Positions 9,384 to 18,943 of a stretch of 64,000 nucleotides of DNA are shown piece after piece. Position numbers and translations under genes: made by a program. The stretch comes from Gilliamella apis (GTDB taxonomy: Bacteria; Pseudomonadota; Gammaproteobacteria; Enterobacterales; Orbaceae). Each line of letters starts with the position of its first letter. The stretch's first letter is position 1. Below the pieces are notes generated by a model. The model was not told the DNA's origin and ran no database searches. It saw nothing but the letters and a program-made list of their open reading frames with translations. Location: contig NZ_CP132381.1 in assembly GCF_030758615.1 (NCBI RefSeq), positions 806,001 through 870,000 on the forward strand. Reading direction: 5' to 3'.

Positions 9384-9412
9384 GATTACGTTTTATGTAA
9401 TCATGATTACAT
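9384..9412. promoter_or_regulatory. Perfect 18-bp palindrome plus a third half-repeat in the prs leader
   Basis: ATGTAATCATGATTACAT (9395-9412) is a perfect palindrome that ends four bases before the prs Shine-Dalgarno GAGG (9416-9419). A further GATTAC at 9384-9389 can also pair with GTAATC at 9397-9402, giving two mutually exclusive hairpins. This could be a repressor operator or an mRNA structure modulating ribosome access. It does not resemble the PurR box that controls prs in E. coli. Confidence 0.6.
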
Positions 9413-9427
9413 GCTTGAGGATTTCTC

Positions 9428-10375
9428 GTGCCTGATATGAAGCTTTTTGCTGGTAACGCCACACCCGAACTAGCAAAACGTATAGCTAATCGTCTTTATA
9501 CTTCTCTTGGTGATATTATTGTTAGCCGTTTTAGTGACGGTGAAGTAAATGTCCAAATTAATGAAAATGTCCGTGGTGAAGATGTTTTTATTATCCAATC
9601 AACTTGTGCGCCTACCAATGACAATTTAATGGAATTATTAGTGATGATTGATGCGATGCGTCGAGCATCTGCTGGTCGTATTACTGCTGTTATTCCTTAT
9701 TTTGGTTATGCAAGACAAGATCGTCGCGTACGTTCAGCCCGTGTGCCTATTACAGCCAAAGTTGTTGCTGACTTTTTATCGACTGTAGGTGTTGATAGGG
9801 TTTTAACCGTTGATCTTCATGCTGAACAGATTCAAGGTTTCTTTGATGTACCCGTTGATAATGTGTTTGGTAGCCCTGTTATTTTAGAAGATATGTTGCA
9901 ACGTGATTTTGAACGCCCAATCGTGGTATCTCCAGATATTGGTGGTGTGGTTCGTGCTCGTGCTATTGCTAAACTTTTAAATGACACTGATATGGCTATT
10001 ATCGATAAACGTCGTCAACGAGCTAACGAAGCAGAAGTGATGAATATTATCGGTGATGTTGCTGATAGAGATTGTATTTTAGTTGATGACATGATCGATA
10101 CGGCAGGAACACTTTGTAAAGCGGCTGATGCATTAAAAGCTCGTGGCGCAAAACGTGTCTTTGCTTATGCAACTCACCCAATTTTCTCAGGAAAAGCTGT
10201 AAGTAACATTAAAGACTCTGCTATTGATGAAATTGTAGTTTGTGACACAATTCCATTAACAGCGGAAGTTAAAGCATTGAAAAATGTGCGTCAACTTACA
10301 TTATCAGGTATGCTTGCTGAAGCAATTCGACGTATTAGTAACGAAGAATCGATTTCAGCAATGTTCCATCAATAA
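9428..10375 (+). CDS. prs: Ribose-phosphate pyrophosphokinase (PRPP synthetase)
   Basis: Prs makes PRPP from ribose-5-phosphate and ATP for purine, pyrimidine, histidine, tryptophan and NAD synthesis. The start is GTG at 9428 with GAGG 8 bases upstream; the protein then begins [20 protein letters not shown], nearly identical to E. coli. The PRPP-binding motif is [14 protein letters not shown], and the 315 residues match the expected length. A terminator follows 25 bases after the stop, so it is probably monocistronic, with pth read from its own signals or by read-through. Confidence 0.97.
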   Translation: MPDMKLFAGNATPELAKRIANRLYTSLGDIIVSRFSDGEVNVQINENVRGEDVFIIQSTCAPTNDNLMELLVMIDAMRRASAGRITAVIPYFGYARQDRRVRSARVPITAKVVADFLSTVGVDRVLTVDLHAEQIQGFFDVPVDNVFGSPVILEDMLQRDFERPIVVSPDIGGVVRARAIAKLLNDTDMAIIDKRRQRANEAEVMNIIGDVADRDCILVDDMIDTAGTLCKAADALKARGAKRVFAYATHPIFSGKAVSNIKDSAIDEIVVCDTIPLTAEVKALKNVRQLTLSGMLAEAIRRISNEESISAMFHQ

Positions 10376-10399
10376 TCTTTTCTTCTGAATTAGATAAAT

Positions 10400-10420
10400 G
10401 CCCCTATTAGGGGCTTTTTT
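10400..10420 (+). terminator. Rho-independent terminator after prs
   Basis: GCCCC, a five-base loop TATTA and GGGGC are followed by a run of six T residues. This is a canonical intrinsic terminator placed between prs and pth. Confidence 0.9.
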
Positions 10421-10452
10421 GTAATAACAGGATAATTAACGATTAAACTATT

Positions 10453-11037
10453 ATGTCAACAATCAAACTAATTGTAGGGTTAGCCAATCCGGGTAATGAA
10501 TATGCCGCAACTCGCCATAATGCGGGAGCTTGGTATGTTGATTTACTTGCTGAACGTTATAATCAACCATTAAAAAATGATCCTAAATTTTTTGGATATA
10601 GTTCTCGAATTAACATCAATGGGCATGATGTTCGTTTGTTAGTACCAACTACCTTTATGAATTTAAGTGGTAAAGCAGTGCAAGCAATGGCTTCTTTTTA
10701 TCAAATTAAGCCTGATGAGATATTAATTGCTCATGATGAGTTAGATCTTAATCCAGGGATTGCCAAATTAAAATTTGGCGGTAGTCATGGTGGCCATAAT
10801 GGCTTAAAAGACATTGCCAGTAAACTTGGCAATAATCTGAATTTCTATCGATTAAGAATTGGCATTGGCCATCCAGGCGATAAAAATAAAGTAGTTGGTT
10901 ATGTCTTAAATAAACCCTCTAAACCGGAGCAAGAATTAATTGATAAAGCTATTGATGAATCAGTCTATTGTACTAATATTTTATTAACTGATGGAATTGA
11001 AAGTGCGATGAATCGTTTGCATGCATTTAAAGCTTAA
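10453..11037 (+). CDS. pth: Peptidyl-tRNA hydrolase
   Basis: Pth cleaves peptidyl-tRNAs released from stalled ribosomes, recycling tRNA in the cytoplasm. The family block [20 protein letters not shown] carries catalytic His22, and LIAHDELDL holds the conserved Asp. The 194 residues match E. coli Pth. It is 77 bases after prs, separated by the prs terminator. No good Shine-Dalgarno is seen immediately before the ATG, but the start matches the family N-terminus (LIVGLANPG by residue 6). Confidence 0.97.
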   Translation: MSTIKLIVGLANPGNEYAATRHNAGAWYVDLLAERYNQPLKNDPKFFGYSSRININGHDVRLLVPTTFMNLSGKAVQAMASFYQIKPDEILIAHDELDLNPGIAKLKFGGSHGGHNGLKDIASKLGNNLNFYRLRIGIGHPGDKNKVVGYVLNKPSKPEQELIDKAIDESVYCTNILLTDGIESAMNRLHAFKA

Positions 11038-11074
11038 AGTTGTTAACAATAGCGTGTTTTAATTAATTGACTAT

Positions 11075-11103
11075 AAAAAAATCCACCTGATAAACAGGTG
11101 GAT
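11075..11103 (-). terminator. Terminator of the DUF3597 gene
   Basis: ATCCACCTG and CAGGTGGAT (11081-11089 and 11095-11103) form a 9-bp stem with a 5-base loop. On the minus strand it is followed by a run of T residues (the A-run at 11075-11080). No T-run follows on the plus strand, so it serves the minus-strand gene rather than pth. Confidence 0.85.
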
Positions 11104-11126
11104 AACAAATCACGTATCAATTCTGA

Positions 11127-11591
11127 TTAAGAAAATAAATGAGAAACATTACCACCTTTTTCAGCTATTTTCTTCATTACTTCTTTTATTAACCATGTAT
11201 TCATCGATGCGGTATCGTCAGTACTGCCGGTATAATCAAGTTCGGCGGCGAGTTTTTTACGTGCATCTAAACTACTATCGATACCTAATAATTTCAATAA
11301 ATCAACAATAGATGTTTTCCAATTAAGTTTTTCTGGAAATTTTTTAGCCAAATTATCCAAAATTGACATGACATCGATCTCAGATATCGGCGCTTTGTTG
11401 TCCGATGTGTTTTGTTGATTTTGATCGGAATTACTATTATTTGTGTTATTACTTGAAGTATTATCTGAAGTTTTGTCTTTTACTGTGTCAGTGATTTTAT
11501 CAACTTGCTCTTTCACTGCATCTTTAGCATGACCTACAGCGGCTTGTGCGCTTGGAAATATTTTTGAAAAAATATTATTTAAGATACCCAT
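11127..11591 (-). CDS. DUF3597 domain protein with low-complexity linker
   Basis: The C-terminal half (about residues 72-150) matches my memory of the DUF3597 family through the segment KLNWKTSIVDLLKLLGIDSS and the following AAELDYTG and MNTWLIKEVMKKIAEKGG blocks. The N-terminus is an amphipathic helix (ILNNIFSKIFPSAQAAVGHAK). An Asn/Ser/Thr/Asp-rich disordered linker (about residues 44-70) joins the two. There is no signal peptide or membrane span. No function is established for the family to my knowledge. The gene is monocistronic, with a terminator 24 bases downstream. Confidence 0.85.
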   Translation of the reverse strand: MGILNNIFSKIFPSAQAAVGHAKDAVKEQVDKITDTVKDKTSDNTSSNNTNNSNSDQNQQNTSDNKAPISEIDVMSILDNLAKKFPEKLNWKTSIVDLLKLLGIDSSLDARKKLAAELDYTGSTDDTASMNTWLIKEVMKKIAEKGGNVSHLFS

Positions 11592-11910
11592 ATTACACCC
11601 CTTATGTTTAAACTGCTTATTAAAAAACTGCTTAACGATATAGATGTAGAAAATATCCCTTTAAGTATAGCGGTTAAGTATAAATTATGTCAAAACCACA
11701 ATCCTTTAATAGCATTTTTTGTAATATTGCTTATAAACGCAAAAATATTGACTGCTTTTATTAGGTATTCTTGTTTAGGCTATTTAACTATTAATTTAAA
11801 CAGGTTTATCTTTTGGCTCTATAAATTTATTGTACCAATTATATAAATATGTGTGATATGTATCGCGATTTTTTAAATATTTTTAATATATTGGTTAAAA
11901 ATACTAGCAT

Positions 11911-11926
11911 ATTTGGTTTACCAATT
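11911..11926. promoter_or_regulatory. UxuR/ExuR-type operator, orphan position
   Basis: ATTTGGTTTACCAATT is a near-perfect dyad (one arm mismatch) and fits the known UxuR/ExuR consensus AAATTGGTATACCAATTT. A half-site ATATTGGT lies at 11888-11895. It lies about 320 bases upstream of the DUF3597 start and 264 bases past the uxuA stop, so its target is not obvious. Confidence 0.55.
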
Positions 11927-12096
11927 GTAATATGGATTTTATTAATTCACTTTAAACAATAGAAAACAGGTATAGACTAAGAAATTGGCTTGCAAATTTA
12001 ATTCTTTAATTTGATTAAAAATGTTTCAATTAGTAGATATCAATGATAATTCTGAAAAATAATTATTTATAGTAAAAACATCCTAACTATATAAGG

Positions 12097-12124
12097 AAAA
12101 TAGCGTGTATATCACGCTATTTTT
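12097..12124. terminator. Bidirectional hairpin terminator
   Basis: AAAATAGCGTG (12097-12107) and CACGCTATTTT (12113-12123) form an 11-bp stem with a 5-base loop. There are A residues before it and T residues after it, so it can act on either strand. The uxuA transcript already has its own terminator nearby, so a plus-strand transcript may be what this one ends. Confidence 0.75.
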
Positions 12125-12143
12125 ATATGTAAATTATGGAAAA

Positions 12144-12169
12144 TAAAAAAAGCCCATAATCAGGGCTTT
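12144..12169 (-). terminator. uxuA terminator
   Basis: On the minus strand AAAGCCC, a 7-base loop and GGGCTTT are followed by seven T residues, starting about 20 bases after the uxuA stop. This is a canonical intrinsic terminator. Confidence 0.9.
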
Positions 12170-12189
12170 CAATACAGAAAAATTATTTT

Positions 12190-13371
12190 TTATTCGAAAA
12201 ATGCACGTTTAATTGCGTATTCAACCCCCCGGATTTCAGCTAAACCTCTTAAGCGTCCTATTGCCGAATAACCTGGATTAGTTTTCTTTTTAAGATCATC
12301 AAGCATCTGGTGACCATGATCAGGACGAACGGGTATTAAACGGTTTATGCCAGCCTTTTTGCGACGTTCTTCTTCCGCAATAAGTACTTTTATTACGCCA
12401 TACATATCAACGTCTCCAGCTAGGTGATCGCCTTCGTGGAAAGATAATGGATTATCTTCACGTACTGTTGCACGTAGATGAATAAAATAAACTCGATCGG
12501 CAAATTTTTCAGCCATAGTAACTAAATCATTATCACTACGAACACCATAAGAGCCAGTACAAAAGCAAAAACCATTATGGATACTATCAACAGTCTCTTT
12601 TATCCATTGCATATCTTCAATCGTTGAAACAATGCGAGGTAGACCTAAAATCGGTCTAGGAGGATCATCTGGATGAACAGTTAATACAACGCCAACTTCT
12701 TCTGCAACAGGTACAATAGCTTTTAAGAAATAAGCATAGTTTTCGCGTAATTTAGCTTTATCAATACCATCATAAGTTGCAAGATGAGCTCGAAACTGAT
12801 CAAGTGAATAACCTTCTTCAGCGCCAGGTAAACCAGCAATAATGTTTGCGACCAGTTTATCTTTATCGGCTTGTGTCATTTGTTCAAAGTAAGTTTTTGC
12901 TGAAAGGATATCTTCTTGACTATAATCTTTTTCGGCATTAGGTCGTTGTAAAATATGGATATCAAATGCTGCAAAGGCAATTTGATCAAAGCGAAGAGCT
13001 CTTGAACCATCTGGTAATTGATAACCAAGATCGGTGCGAGTCCAGTCTAATACCGGCATAAAATTGTAACAAACAGTATCAATACCACAAGCGGCTAAAT
13101 TACGAATAGATTGTTGATAATTAGCAATATGTTGTTCAACGTTACCTGAATGGGTTTTTATCTCTTCATGAACTGGAATACTTTCGACAACTGACCAATT
13201 GAGGCCCTTATCTTCGATTATTTTTTTTCGCTTTTGAATTTCATCAATAGTCCATACTTCACCATTAGGTATATGGTGCAATGCTGTAACAATTCCGGTT
13301 GCTCCGGATTGTCTAATATCATCCAATGATACTGGGTCGCTAGGTCCAAACCAACGCATTGTTTGTTCCAT
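12190..13371 (-). CDS. uxuA: Mannonate dehydratase
   Basis: UxuA dehydrates D-mannonate to 2-keto-3-deoxygluconate in the glucuronate branch of hexuronate breakdown. The 393 residues align over the full length with the E. coli type ([21 protein letters not shown] at the start, [15 protein letters not shown] in the middle, [10 protein letters not shown] near the end). The TIM-barrel metal ligands His, Cys and Asp in those blocks are present. It follows uxuR by 75 bases on the same strand, with no hairpin between them, so regulator and enzyme are probably co-transcribed. It ends at a strong terminator. Confidence 0.97.
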   Translation of the reverse strand: MEQTMRWFGPSDPVSLDDIRQSGATGIVTALHHIPNGEVWTIDEIQKRKKIIEDKGLNWSVVESIPVHEEIKTHSGNVEQHIANYQQSIRNLAACGIDTVCYNFMPVLDWTRTDLGYQLPDGSRALRFDQIAFAAFDIHILQRPNAEKDYSQEDILSAKTYFEQMTQADKDKLVANIIAGLPGAEEGYSLDQFRAHLATYDGIDKAKLRENYAYFLKAIVPVAEEVGVVLTVHPDDPPRPILGLPRIVSTIEDMQWIKETVDSIHNGFCFCTGSYGVRSDNDLVTMAEKFADRVYFIHLRATVREDNPLSFHEGDHLAGDVDMYGVIKVLIAEEERRKKAGINRLIPVRPDHGHQMLDDLKKKTNPGYSAIGRLRGLAEIRGVEYAIKRAFFE

Positions 13372-13446
13372 CTAAAATCTCCTCAATGATTCTTTATTTA
13401 ATAAGTCATTCTTAAATGAAGATCCATTAACAATGCATATTTTCAG

Positions 13447-14208
13447 CTATTGGTTAACAATAGTGACCGGAATAGAGTCAAATAAATAACCATCAAAATT
13501 TGGATCTTCACTGTCAGAAACAGTCATTAATGTTTGTTTAACATTTTCTAAGTGTTGCCACATAGCATGGCGTGCAGCCATAGCATCTTTTAACTGTAAA
13601 GCTTGTAGAATTTTTTCATGATCATATAGCCACTTTTTACGGTAACTATGATCGGTAATTCTACTTTGTAGCTGGTCCCACATTTTACTTGTAGATCGTT
13701 TAGCCCATAGATCTGTCAATAAACGTTCAAGTACAGAATTTTTGGTAGCTCGTGCTATAGCAATATGAAACATTTCATCAGCACTATAGTCATCAAGAAC
13801 TTCTTGTTCTAATATTTTCCGTTCTTGTTCCAATATTGCTCTTAATTCAACAATATCTGCTTTGACAATCTGTGAAGCAGCAAAAGCGGCAATATTGCTT
13901 TCAATTAATTGTCTAGCTTGTAATAATTCAAATGGACCTAAATCTTCTTCTTCAATTTTTCTATCTTTTTCAGATAAGACTTCATCAGGTAAACCAATTA
14001 CATAAACACCGGAGCCTTTTTTTACTGCAACTAAATTTTCAAGTTCTAGCATAATCAACGCTTCACGAACTACTGTTCTACTGACATTAAAAGTTTCAGC
14101 AATGTCTCTTTCTGGTGGGAGCCGATCACCAATTTTAAAAGTTCCACTTTTTAATAATGATTTCAACTCATTACCAATTTCTTGATAAAGTCGATTGACC
14201 CTTGGCAT
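13447..14208 (-). CDS. uxuR: GntR/FadR-family hexuronate regulator (UxuR/ExuR type)
   Basis: The N-terminal winged helix (about residues 8-70) includes GDRLPPERDIAETFNVSRTVVREAL, split here by position as 26-50, typical of the GntR family. A C-terminal FCD ligand domain (about residues 90-235) carries the metal-binding histidines. The gene leads uxuA and diverges from uxuB-uxaC-exuT, and a matching 8-2-8 palindrome lies in the shared promoter. It is therefore inferred to repress both arms until fructuronate or a related inducer is present. It could equally be called ExuR, because the paralogues share the same operator. No second copy is in the window. Confidence 0.88.
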   Translation of the reverse strand: MPRVNRLYQEIGNELKSLLKSGTFKIGDRLPPERDIAETFNVSRTVVREALIMLELENLVAVKKGSGVYVIGLPDEVLSEKDRKIEEEDLGPFELLQARQLIESNIAAFAASQIVKADIVELRAILEQERKILEQEVLDDYSADEMFHIAIARATKNSVLERLLTDLWAKRSTSKMWDQLQSRITDHSYRKKWLYDHEKILQALQLKDAMAARHAMWQHLENVKQTLMTVSDSEDPNFDGYLFDSIPVTIVNQ

Positions 14209-14311
14209 AATCTATAGTCCTTAGAATACTTTAAAGTTTAATGTAGATAATTATACGCTAATTATTACAACTCCTCTAAGCCTATAATAACAGAAAGTCG
14301 TTTCAGTTTTT

Positions 14312-14329
14312 ATATTGGTTTACCAATAT
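14312..14329. promoter_or_regulatory. UxuR/ExuR operator between uxuR and uxuB
   Basis: ATATTGGTTTACCAATAT is a perfect 8-2-8 dyad matching the UxuR/ExuR consensus. It is 103 bases upstream of the uxuR start and about 150 bases upstream of uxuB, so one site could control both directions. A further half-site, AACCAAT, lies close to uxuB near 14450. Confidence 0.8.
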
Positions 14330-14383
14330 TTTTCGGTATTATAGTGTTTTTTTGCAAAATAACTCATAATATAAACCAAAAAA

Positions 14384-14399
14384 TGTGATGCTCGTCACA
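14384..14399. promoter_or_regulatory. CRP (cAMP receptor protein) binding site
   Basis: TGTGATGCTCGTCACA matches the CRP consensus TGTGA-N6-TCACA with no mismatch. It lies 80 bases upstream of uxuB and 55 bases from the UxuR-type operator. Catabolite control of the hexuronate genes is the expected role. Confidence 0.85.
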
Positions 14400-14478
14400 A
14401 AAATAAAAAAATAAAGGTGAAAATTTTATCAACAAATGAAAATATGTCTAACCAATAAATACTGTCAACTAGTTAATA

Positions 14479-15960
14479 ATGGTGTGTTACATGTTAAATT
14501 TATCAAATACTCCCCAATCAATCGAACACAAACCTTTATATGATCGAGAAAAAATGGTAGCGCGGATTGTACATATAGGTTTTGGGGCTTTTCATCGAGC
14601 TCATCAGGCATTATTTACTGATCGTCTGTTAAATAAAGGTAACAGTGATTGGGCCATTTGTGAGGTGAATATTGTTGGCGGTGAAGAGCTTATTAATGAT
14701 ATTCGAAAACAAGATCATCTCTATACGGTTTTAGAAAAAGGTGCAACGTCTAAACAAGCCTATATTATTGGCAGTGTGAAAGAATCATTATTAGCGCCAA
14801 TAGATGGTATTGAAGCTATTTTAGAAAAAATGGCTGATCCGGTAATCGAGATTGTTTCATTGACGGTAACCGAAAAAGGTTATTGTATGTTACCAGGTGG
14901 TGCTGGCTTGGATTTAAATAATCAATTAATTAAATCTGATCTGAGTTCGCCAACTAAACCTATGTCAGCTCCTGGCGTGATTGTTGAGGCCTTATATAGA
15001 CGGATGCAACGAGGTTTAAAATCATTTACTGCTTTATCATGTGATAATATGCCTGAAAATGGTTTGGTATTAAAAAAAGCGATTCTAGACTTAGCAAATG
15101 CACGTGATCCAGAGTTAGCCCAATGGATTGAAACCAACACCACTTTCCCTTGTACCATGGTTGATCGTATTGTACCAGCTGCGACAGCCGAAACATTAAC
15201 AGAAATTCAAGATGTACTAGGCGGTATGTTTGATCCTTGTGGTATAGCTTGTGAACCATTTATTCAATGGGTTATTGAAGATAATTTTGTTACTACTCGA
15301 CCTAATTGGAATGAAGTTGGCGCTGAATTTGTTGATAATGTTGTCCCATATGAAGAAATGAAACTTCGAATGTTAAATGGTAGCCATTCATTCTTAGCAT
15401 ATTTAGGTTATTTAGCTGGTTATGAGAATATTAATGATTGTATGAATGATGAGGCTTATAAACAGGCAACTTTATCATTAATGCTACAACAACAAGCTCC
15501 AACTTTAAATGTTCCACCACAGGTTAATTTACAGCAATATGCTGAAAAATTGATTGAAAGATTTAGTAATCCATCACTAAAACATCGAACATGGCAAATA
15601 GCCATGGATGGAACGCAAAAACTACCACAACGTTTACTTGATTCAATTCGTTGGCATATCAAACATAATTCTGATTTTTCTTTACTTGCTTTAGGTGTGG
15701 CTGGCTGGATTCGTTATGTTGGTGGTATTGATGATCATAAACAAATAATCGATCTTCGTGACCCAATGGTGGATGAGTTAAAAAAACTAGTAACCGCCAG
15801 TGATGATGGTATTGGGCGAGTCAATGCTTTATTAACTTTAGACGCTGTTTTTGGATCTGATCTACCAAATAATTCATTATTTAAAGATAAAGTAACTCAA
15901 CATTATCTTTGTTTAATGGAGAAAGGTGCAAAACAAACTATTCAGGATTTATTTTTTTAA
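14479..15960 (+). CDS. uxuB: D-fructuronate (mannonate) oxidoreductase
   Basis: UxuB reduces D-fructuronate to D-mannonate with NADH, between uronate isomerase and mannonate dehydratase. The protein belongs to the polyol dehydrogenase family. The nucleotide-binding segment RIVHIGFGAFHRAHQALF opens it, and TFPCTMVDRIVPA plus the catalytic block MKLRMLNGSHSFLAYLGYL are near-identical to E. coli UxuB. The ATG at 14479 gives 493 residues; an ATG at 14491 is equally possible because neither has a clear Shine-Dalgarno. It leads uxuB-uxaC-exuT with a 15-base gap to uxaC. Confidence 0.95.
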   Translation: MVCYMLNLSNTPQSIEHKPLYDREKMVARIVHIGFGAFHRAHQALFTDRLLNKGNSDWAICEVNIVGGEELINDIRKQDHLYTVLEKGATSKQAYIIGSVKESLLAPIDGIEAILEKMADPVIEIVSLTVTEKGYCMLPGGAGLDLNNQLIKSDLSSPTKPMSAPGVIVEALYRRMQRGLKSFTALSCDNMPENGLVLKKAILDLANARDPELAQWIETNTTFPCTMVDRIVPAATAETLTEIQDVLGGMFDPCGIACEPFIQWVIEDNFVTTRPNWNEVGAEFVDNVVPYEEMKLRMLNGSHSFLAYLGYLAGYENINDCMNDEAYKQATLSLMLQQQAPTLNVPPQVNLQQYAEKLIERFSNPSLKHRTWQIAMDGTQKLPQRLLDSIRWHIKHNSDFSLLALGVAGWIRYVGGIDDHKQIIDLRDPMVDELKKLVTASDDGIGRVNALLTLDAVFGSDLPNNSLFKDKVTQHYLCLMEKGAKQTIQDLFF

Positions 15961-15975
15961 ATTGGACTTTAGAGT

Positions 15976-17382
15976 ATGAAAAAATTTTTAGATGATAACT
16001 TTTTGTTACAAACTGATGCAGCACAAAAGCTTTATTTTGATTATGCTAAAGATCAACCTATATATGATTATCATTGCCATTTACCACCAAAAGATATCGC
16101 TGAGAATAAAAATTTCGGTAATTTAACTGAAATTTGGTTAGCTGGCGACCATTATAAATGGCGAGTATTGCGAACAGCTGGTGTCGATGAAAAATTTATA
16201 ACTGGTACTGCATCTGATTATGAAAAATATCTTACATGGGCAAAAGTTGTTCCTTTAACACTAGGAAATCCTATTTATCATTGGACCCATTTAGAGTTAA
16301 AGAGACCATTTGGTATAAAAAATATTATTCTTAATGAAAAAACAGCTGATCAAATATGGGCTGAAGCTAATGCTAAATTAGCAACAGCTGAGTTTTCTAC
16401 TCGCGGTATTTTAACTCAAATGAATGTTAAAGCCGTTGGTACAACTGATGATCCCATCGATTCACTTGAATATCATAAACAAATTGCATTAGATACCTCA
16501 TTTCAGACTAAAGTAAGGCCTAGCTGGAGGCCAGATAAAGTCTTCAAAATAGAATTGGCTGGTTTTGTTGAGTACATTACTGAATTAGGCAAAGTTACGG
16601 ATATTGAAATTGATAATTTTGACAAACTACTTTGTGCATTAACCAAACGCCTAGATCATTTTGAACAGCATGGCTGTGAAGCATCAGATCACGGTATAGA
16701 AATTTTACGTTATGCCGACATTCCTACCGGAAAACAGCTTGATCAAATAATAACAAAACGCCTTGCTAATCAATCCCTTTCTGAATTAGAAATTGCTCAA
16801 TTTAGTACTGCGGTATTGGTTTGGTTAGGTAAGCAATATCATAAACGCAATTGGGTAATGCAATTACACTTAGGTGCGCTACGTAATAATAATCAAAGAA
16901 TGTTTAAATTACTAGGCCCTGATGCTGGATTTGATTCGATTGGCGATAGACCAATTGCCGAACCACTCTCTTCATTATTAGGTATTTTAGACTTAACTGA
17001 TGAATTACCGAAAACTATTTTATATTGCCTAAACCCTCGTGACAATGAAGTGTTAGCTACTATGGCTGGTAACTTTCAAGGTTCAGGCATTGCAGGAAAA
17101 ATTCAATTTGGATCTGGTTGGTGGTTCAATGACCAGAAAGATGGCATGGAACGCCAAATTATGCAACTTTCTCAAATGGGATTATTAAGTCAATTTGTTG
17201 GTATGTTAACTGATTCTCGTAGTTTCTTATCCTTTACCAGACATGAATATTTTAGGCGAATCCTTTGCAATATGGTGGGACATTGGATGGAAAATGGCGA
17301 AATTCCTGCTGATTTTGATTTAGTTGGCAATATGATTAGAAATATTTGTTTTAACAATGCAAGTCATTATTTTTCTAAATAG
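15976..17382 (+). CDS. uxaC: Glucuronate/galacturonate isomerase
   Basis: UxaC isomerises D-glucuronate to D-fructuronate and D-galacturonate to D-tagaturonate, the entry step for both hexuronates. The 468-residue protein shows the amidohydrolase-fold metal motif YDYHCHLPP near residue 30, the WRVLRTAGV block, and the C-terminal [20 protein letters not shown] characteristic of UxaC. It is full length (E. coli 470). It sits between uxuB and exuT, so uptake, isomerisation and reduction are on one transcript. No uxaA/uxaB is nearby, so galacturonate use may be incomplete unless those genes lie elsewhere. Confidence 0.97.
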   Translation: MKKFLDDNFLLQTDAAQKLYFDYAKDQPIYDYHCHLPPKDIAENKNFGNLTEIWLAGDHYKWRVLRTAGVDEKFITGTASDYEKYLTWAKVVPLTLGNPIYHWTHLELKRPFGIKNIILNEKTADQIWAEANAKLATAEFSTRGILTQMNVKAVGTTDDPIDSLEYHKQIALDTSFQTKVRPSWRPDKVFKIELAGFVEYITELGKVTDIEIDNFDKLLCALTKRLDHFEQHGCEASDHGIEILRYADIPTGKQLDQIITKRLANQSLSELEIAQFSTAVLVWLGKQYHKRNWVMQLHLGALRNNNQRMFKLLGPDAGFDSIGDRPIAEPLSSLLGILDLTDELPKTILYCLNPRDNEVLATMAGNFQGSGIAGKIQFGSGWWFNDQKDGMERQIMQLSQMGLLSQFVGMLTDSRSFLSFTRHEYFRRILCNMVGHWMENGEIPADFDLVGNMIRNICFNNASHYFSK

Positions 17383-17423
17383 CAATAATTCAAATTAACA
17401 TTAAATAGGATGAAGGAAATAAA

Positions 17424-18683
17424 ATGAGAAAAATACCAAAGTTTAGATGGTGCATGATTTTACTTGTTTGTGCTATTACTATTATCAATTATCTAGATCG
17501 AACTGCATTAGGTGTTGCTGCACCGACAATTTTAGAAACCACTGGTATTACTAAAGAGCAATATTCTTGGATAGTGAGTGCATTCCAGTTGGCCTATACT
17601 ATTGGTCAACCTATTATGGGCTTTTTTATTGATACAATTGGTCTAAGACTTGGATTTGCTATCTGTGCAGTAATTTGGGGACTAGCAACTATGGGCCATG
17701 CTTTAACTGGTACATGGCAAGGTTTAGCTTTCATGCGCGGAGTAATGGGCTTTAGTGAAGCATCGGCTATTCCTGCAGGAATAAAAACCGCATCTATATG
17801 GTTTCCAGCAAAAGAACGAGGCATTGCGTCAGGTGTGTTTAATATGGGGACCTCATTTGGTGCGATGCTTGCTCCACCATTGATTGCTTGGTGTATTTTA
17901 TTCCAAGGTTGGGAATTTGCTTTTGTTGTTTCAGGATCATTAGCATTAATTGCTGCTCTAGCATGGTTTATTTTTTATCGTGATCCTAAAGATTCAAAAA
18001 GACTATCTGCAGAAGAAAGAGAGTATATTGAGGCTGGACAAGAGAAATATTTAGACAGCGATAACAAACAGGAAAAAGCATCCCTTAAAACAATCCTTAC
18101 TCAGCGTAATTTTTGGGGTATTGGTATTGCTCGTTTTCTTGCTGATCCAGCGTGGGGAACAATCAATTTTTGGGTACCAATCTTCTTTGTTGAAACATTG
18201 CATTTTAGTTTAAAAGAAATTGCCATGTTTGTTTGGTTACCATTTTTGATGGCTGATCTCGGCTGTTTAGCTAGTGGTTTTGTAGCGAAGTTCTTTAATG
18301 ACCGTGGAATATCATTAATCAATTCGAGATTGATTACCTTTACGATCGGTGCAGTATTAATGATGACAATCGGTTTTGTTAGTATTGTTGAAAATCCATA
18401 CTTAGCTGTATTCTTAATTAGTCTTGGTGGTTTCTCTCATCAATTATTATCTACTGTTGCATCAACTTTAGGTGGTGATTTATTTAAGAAAAATCAAGTT
18501 GCTACAGCAGTTGGAATGGCTGGCGCTTGTGCTTGGACAGGACAGTTAATATTTAACCTTTTCATCGGTGCATTTGTTGGCATAATTGGTTTTGGTCCAT
18601 TCTTTATTGCGTTAGCTTTCTTTGATGTAATTGGAGCAATTGTGCTTTGGATATTTATTCGAGAAAATAAAGTTTATAATTAA
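17424..18683 (+). CDS. exuT: Hexuronate MFS transporter (ExuT-like)
   Basis: This 419-residue, 12-helix major facilitator belongs to the anion:cation symporter family that imports glucuronate and galacturonate. The first helix contains INYLDRTALGVAAP, and the family stretch GFSEASAIPAGIKTASIWFP follows helix 4. Clear helices continue to the C-terminus. It is last in the uxuB-uxaC-exuT operon and is followed by a terminator, which supports a hexuronate substrate. The specific sugar acid (glucuronate or galacturonate) cannot be resolved from sequence. Confidence 0.92.
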   Translation: MRKIPKFRWCMILLVCAITIINYLDRTALGVAAPTILETTGITKEQYSWIVSAFQLAYTIGQPIMGFFIDTIGLRLGFAICAVIWGLATMGHALTGTWQGLAFMRGVMGFSEASAIPAGIKTASIWFPAKERGIASGVFNMGTSFGAMLAPPLIAWCILFQGWEFAFVVSGSLALIAALAWFIFYRDPKDSKRLSAEEREYIEAGQEKYLDSDNKQEKASLKTILTQRNFWGIGIARFLADPAWGTINFWVPIFFVETLHFSLKEIAMFVWLPFLMADLGCLASGFVAKFFNDRGISLINSRLITFTIGAVLMMTIGFVSIVENPYLAVFLISLGGFSHQLLSTVASTLGGDLFKKNQVATAVGMAGACAWTGQLIFNLFIGAFVGIIGFGPFFIALAFFDVIGAIVLWIFIRENKVYN

Positions 18684-18721
18684 TTATTAATTAGATAATT
18701 AATCAATAATCAGTAAACTAG

Positions 18722-18760
18722 AATAGGTAGAATCAAAATTTTTGATTCTACCTATTTATT
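18722..18760 (+). terminator. Terminator of the uxuB-uxaC-exuT operon
   Basis: A 17-base arm (18722-18738) pairs with the following stretch ending near 18756, with a minimal AT loop at the tip, and TTTATTATT follows. It starts 38 bases after the exuT stop. Confidence 0.85.
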
Positions 18761-18943
18761 ATTCGAGCGAGTTCAATTATTTGGTTTAGTCTTTCTATTG
18801 TTTTCTGATAATACAAAAAAACTGTAAATATTATTTTTTTACAGGACATTTTTAATTAGATAAGGTAAATTATTTGGCATAAAAATGTTTATGGTTGAGT
18901 TAGTTGCTATTAATTTTAGCAAGAAGTAAGGATAGCCTGAATT

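Larger units (their letters stand above)
11592..12189. other. 598-base intergenic region with operator and terminators but no gene
   Basis: The region lies between the start of the DUF3597 gene and the 3' end of uxuA. It holds a UxuR-like palindrome (11911-11926), a half-site at 11888-11895, a two-way terminator (12097-12123) and the uxuA terminator. An 80-codon plus-strand frame at 11604-11846 has no ribosome site and a composition expected from AT-rich noise. The operator followed about 180 bases later by a terminator raises the possibility of a short plus-strand RNA. Confidence 0.55.

Noticed and set aside
11604..11846. 80-codon plus-strand frame upstream of the DUF3597 gene
   Set aside because: There is no ribosome site, and the hydrophobic, Ile/Leu/Asn-rich composition is what AT-rich noise gives. 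It also lies in the promoter region of the opposite gene.
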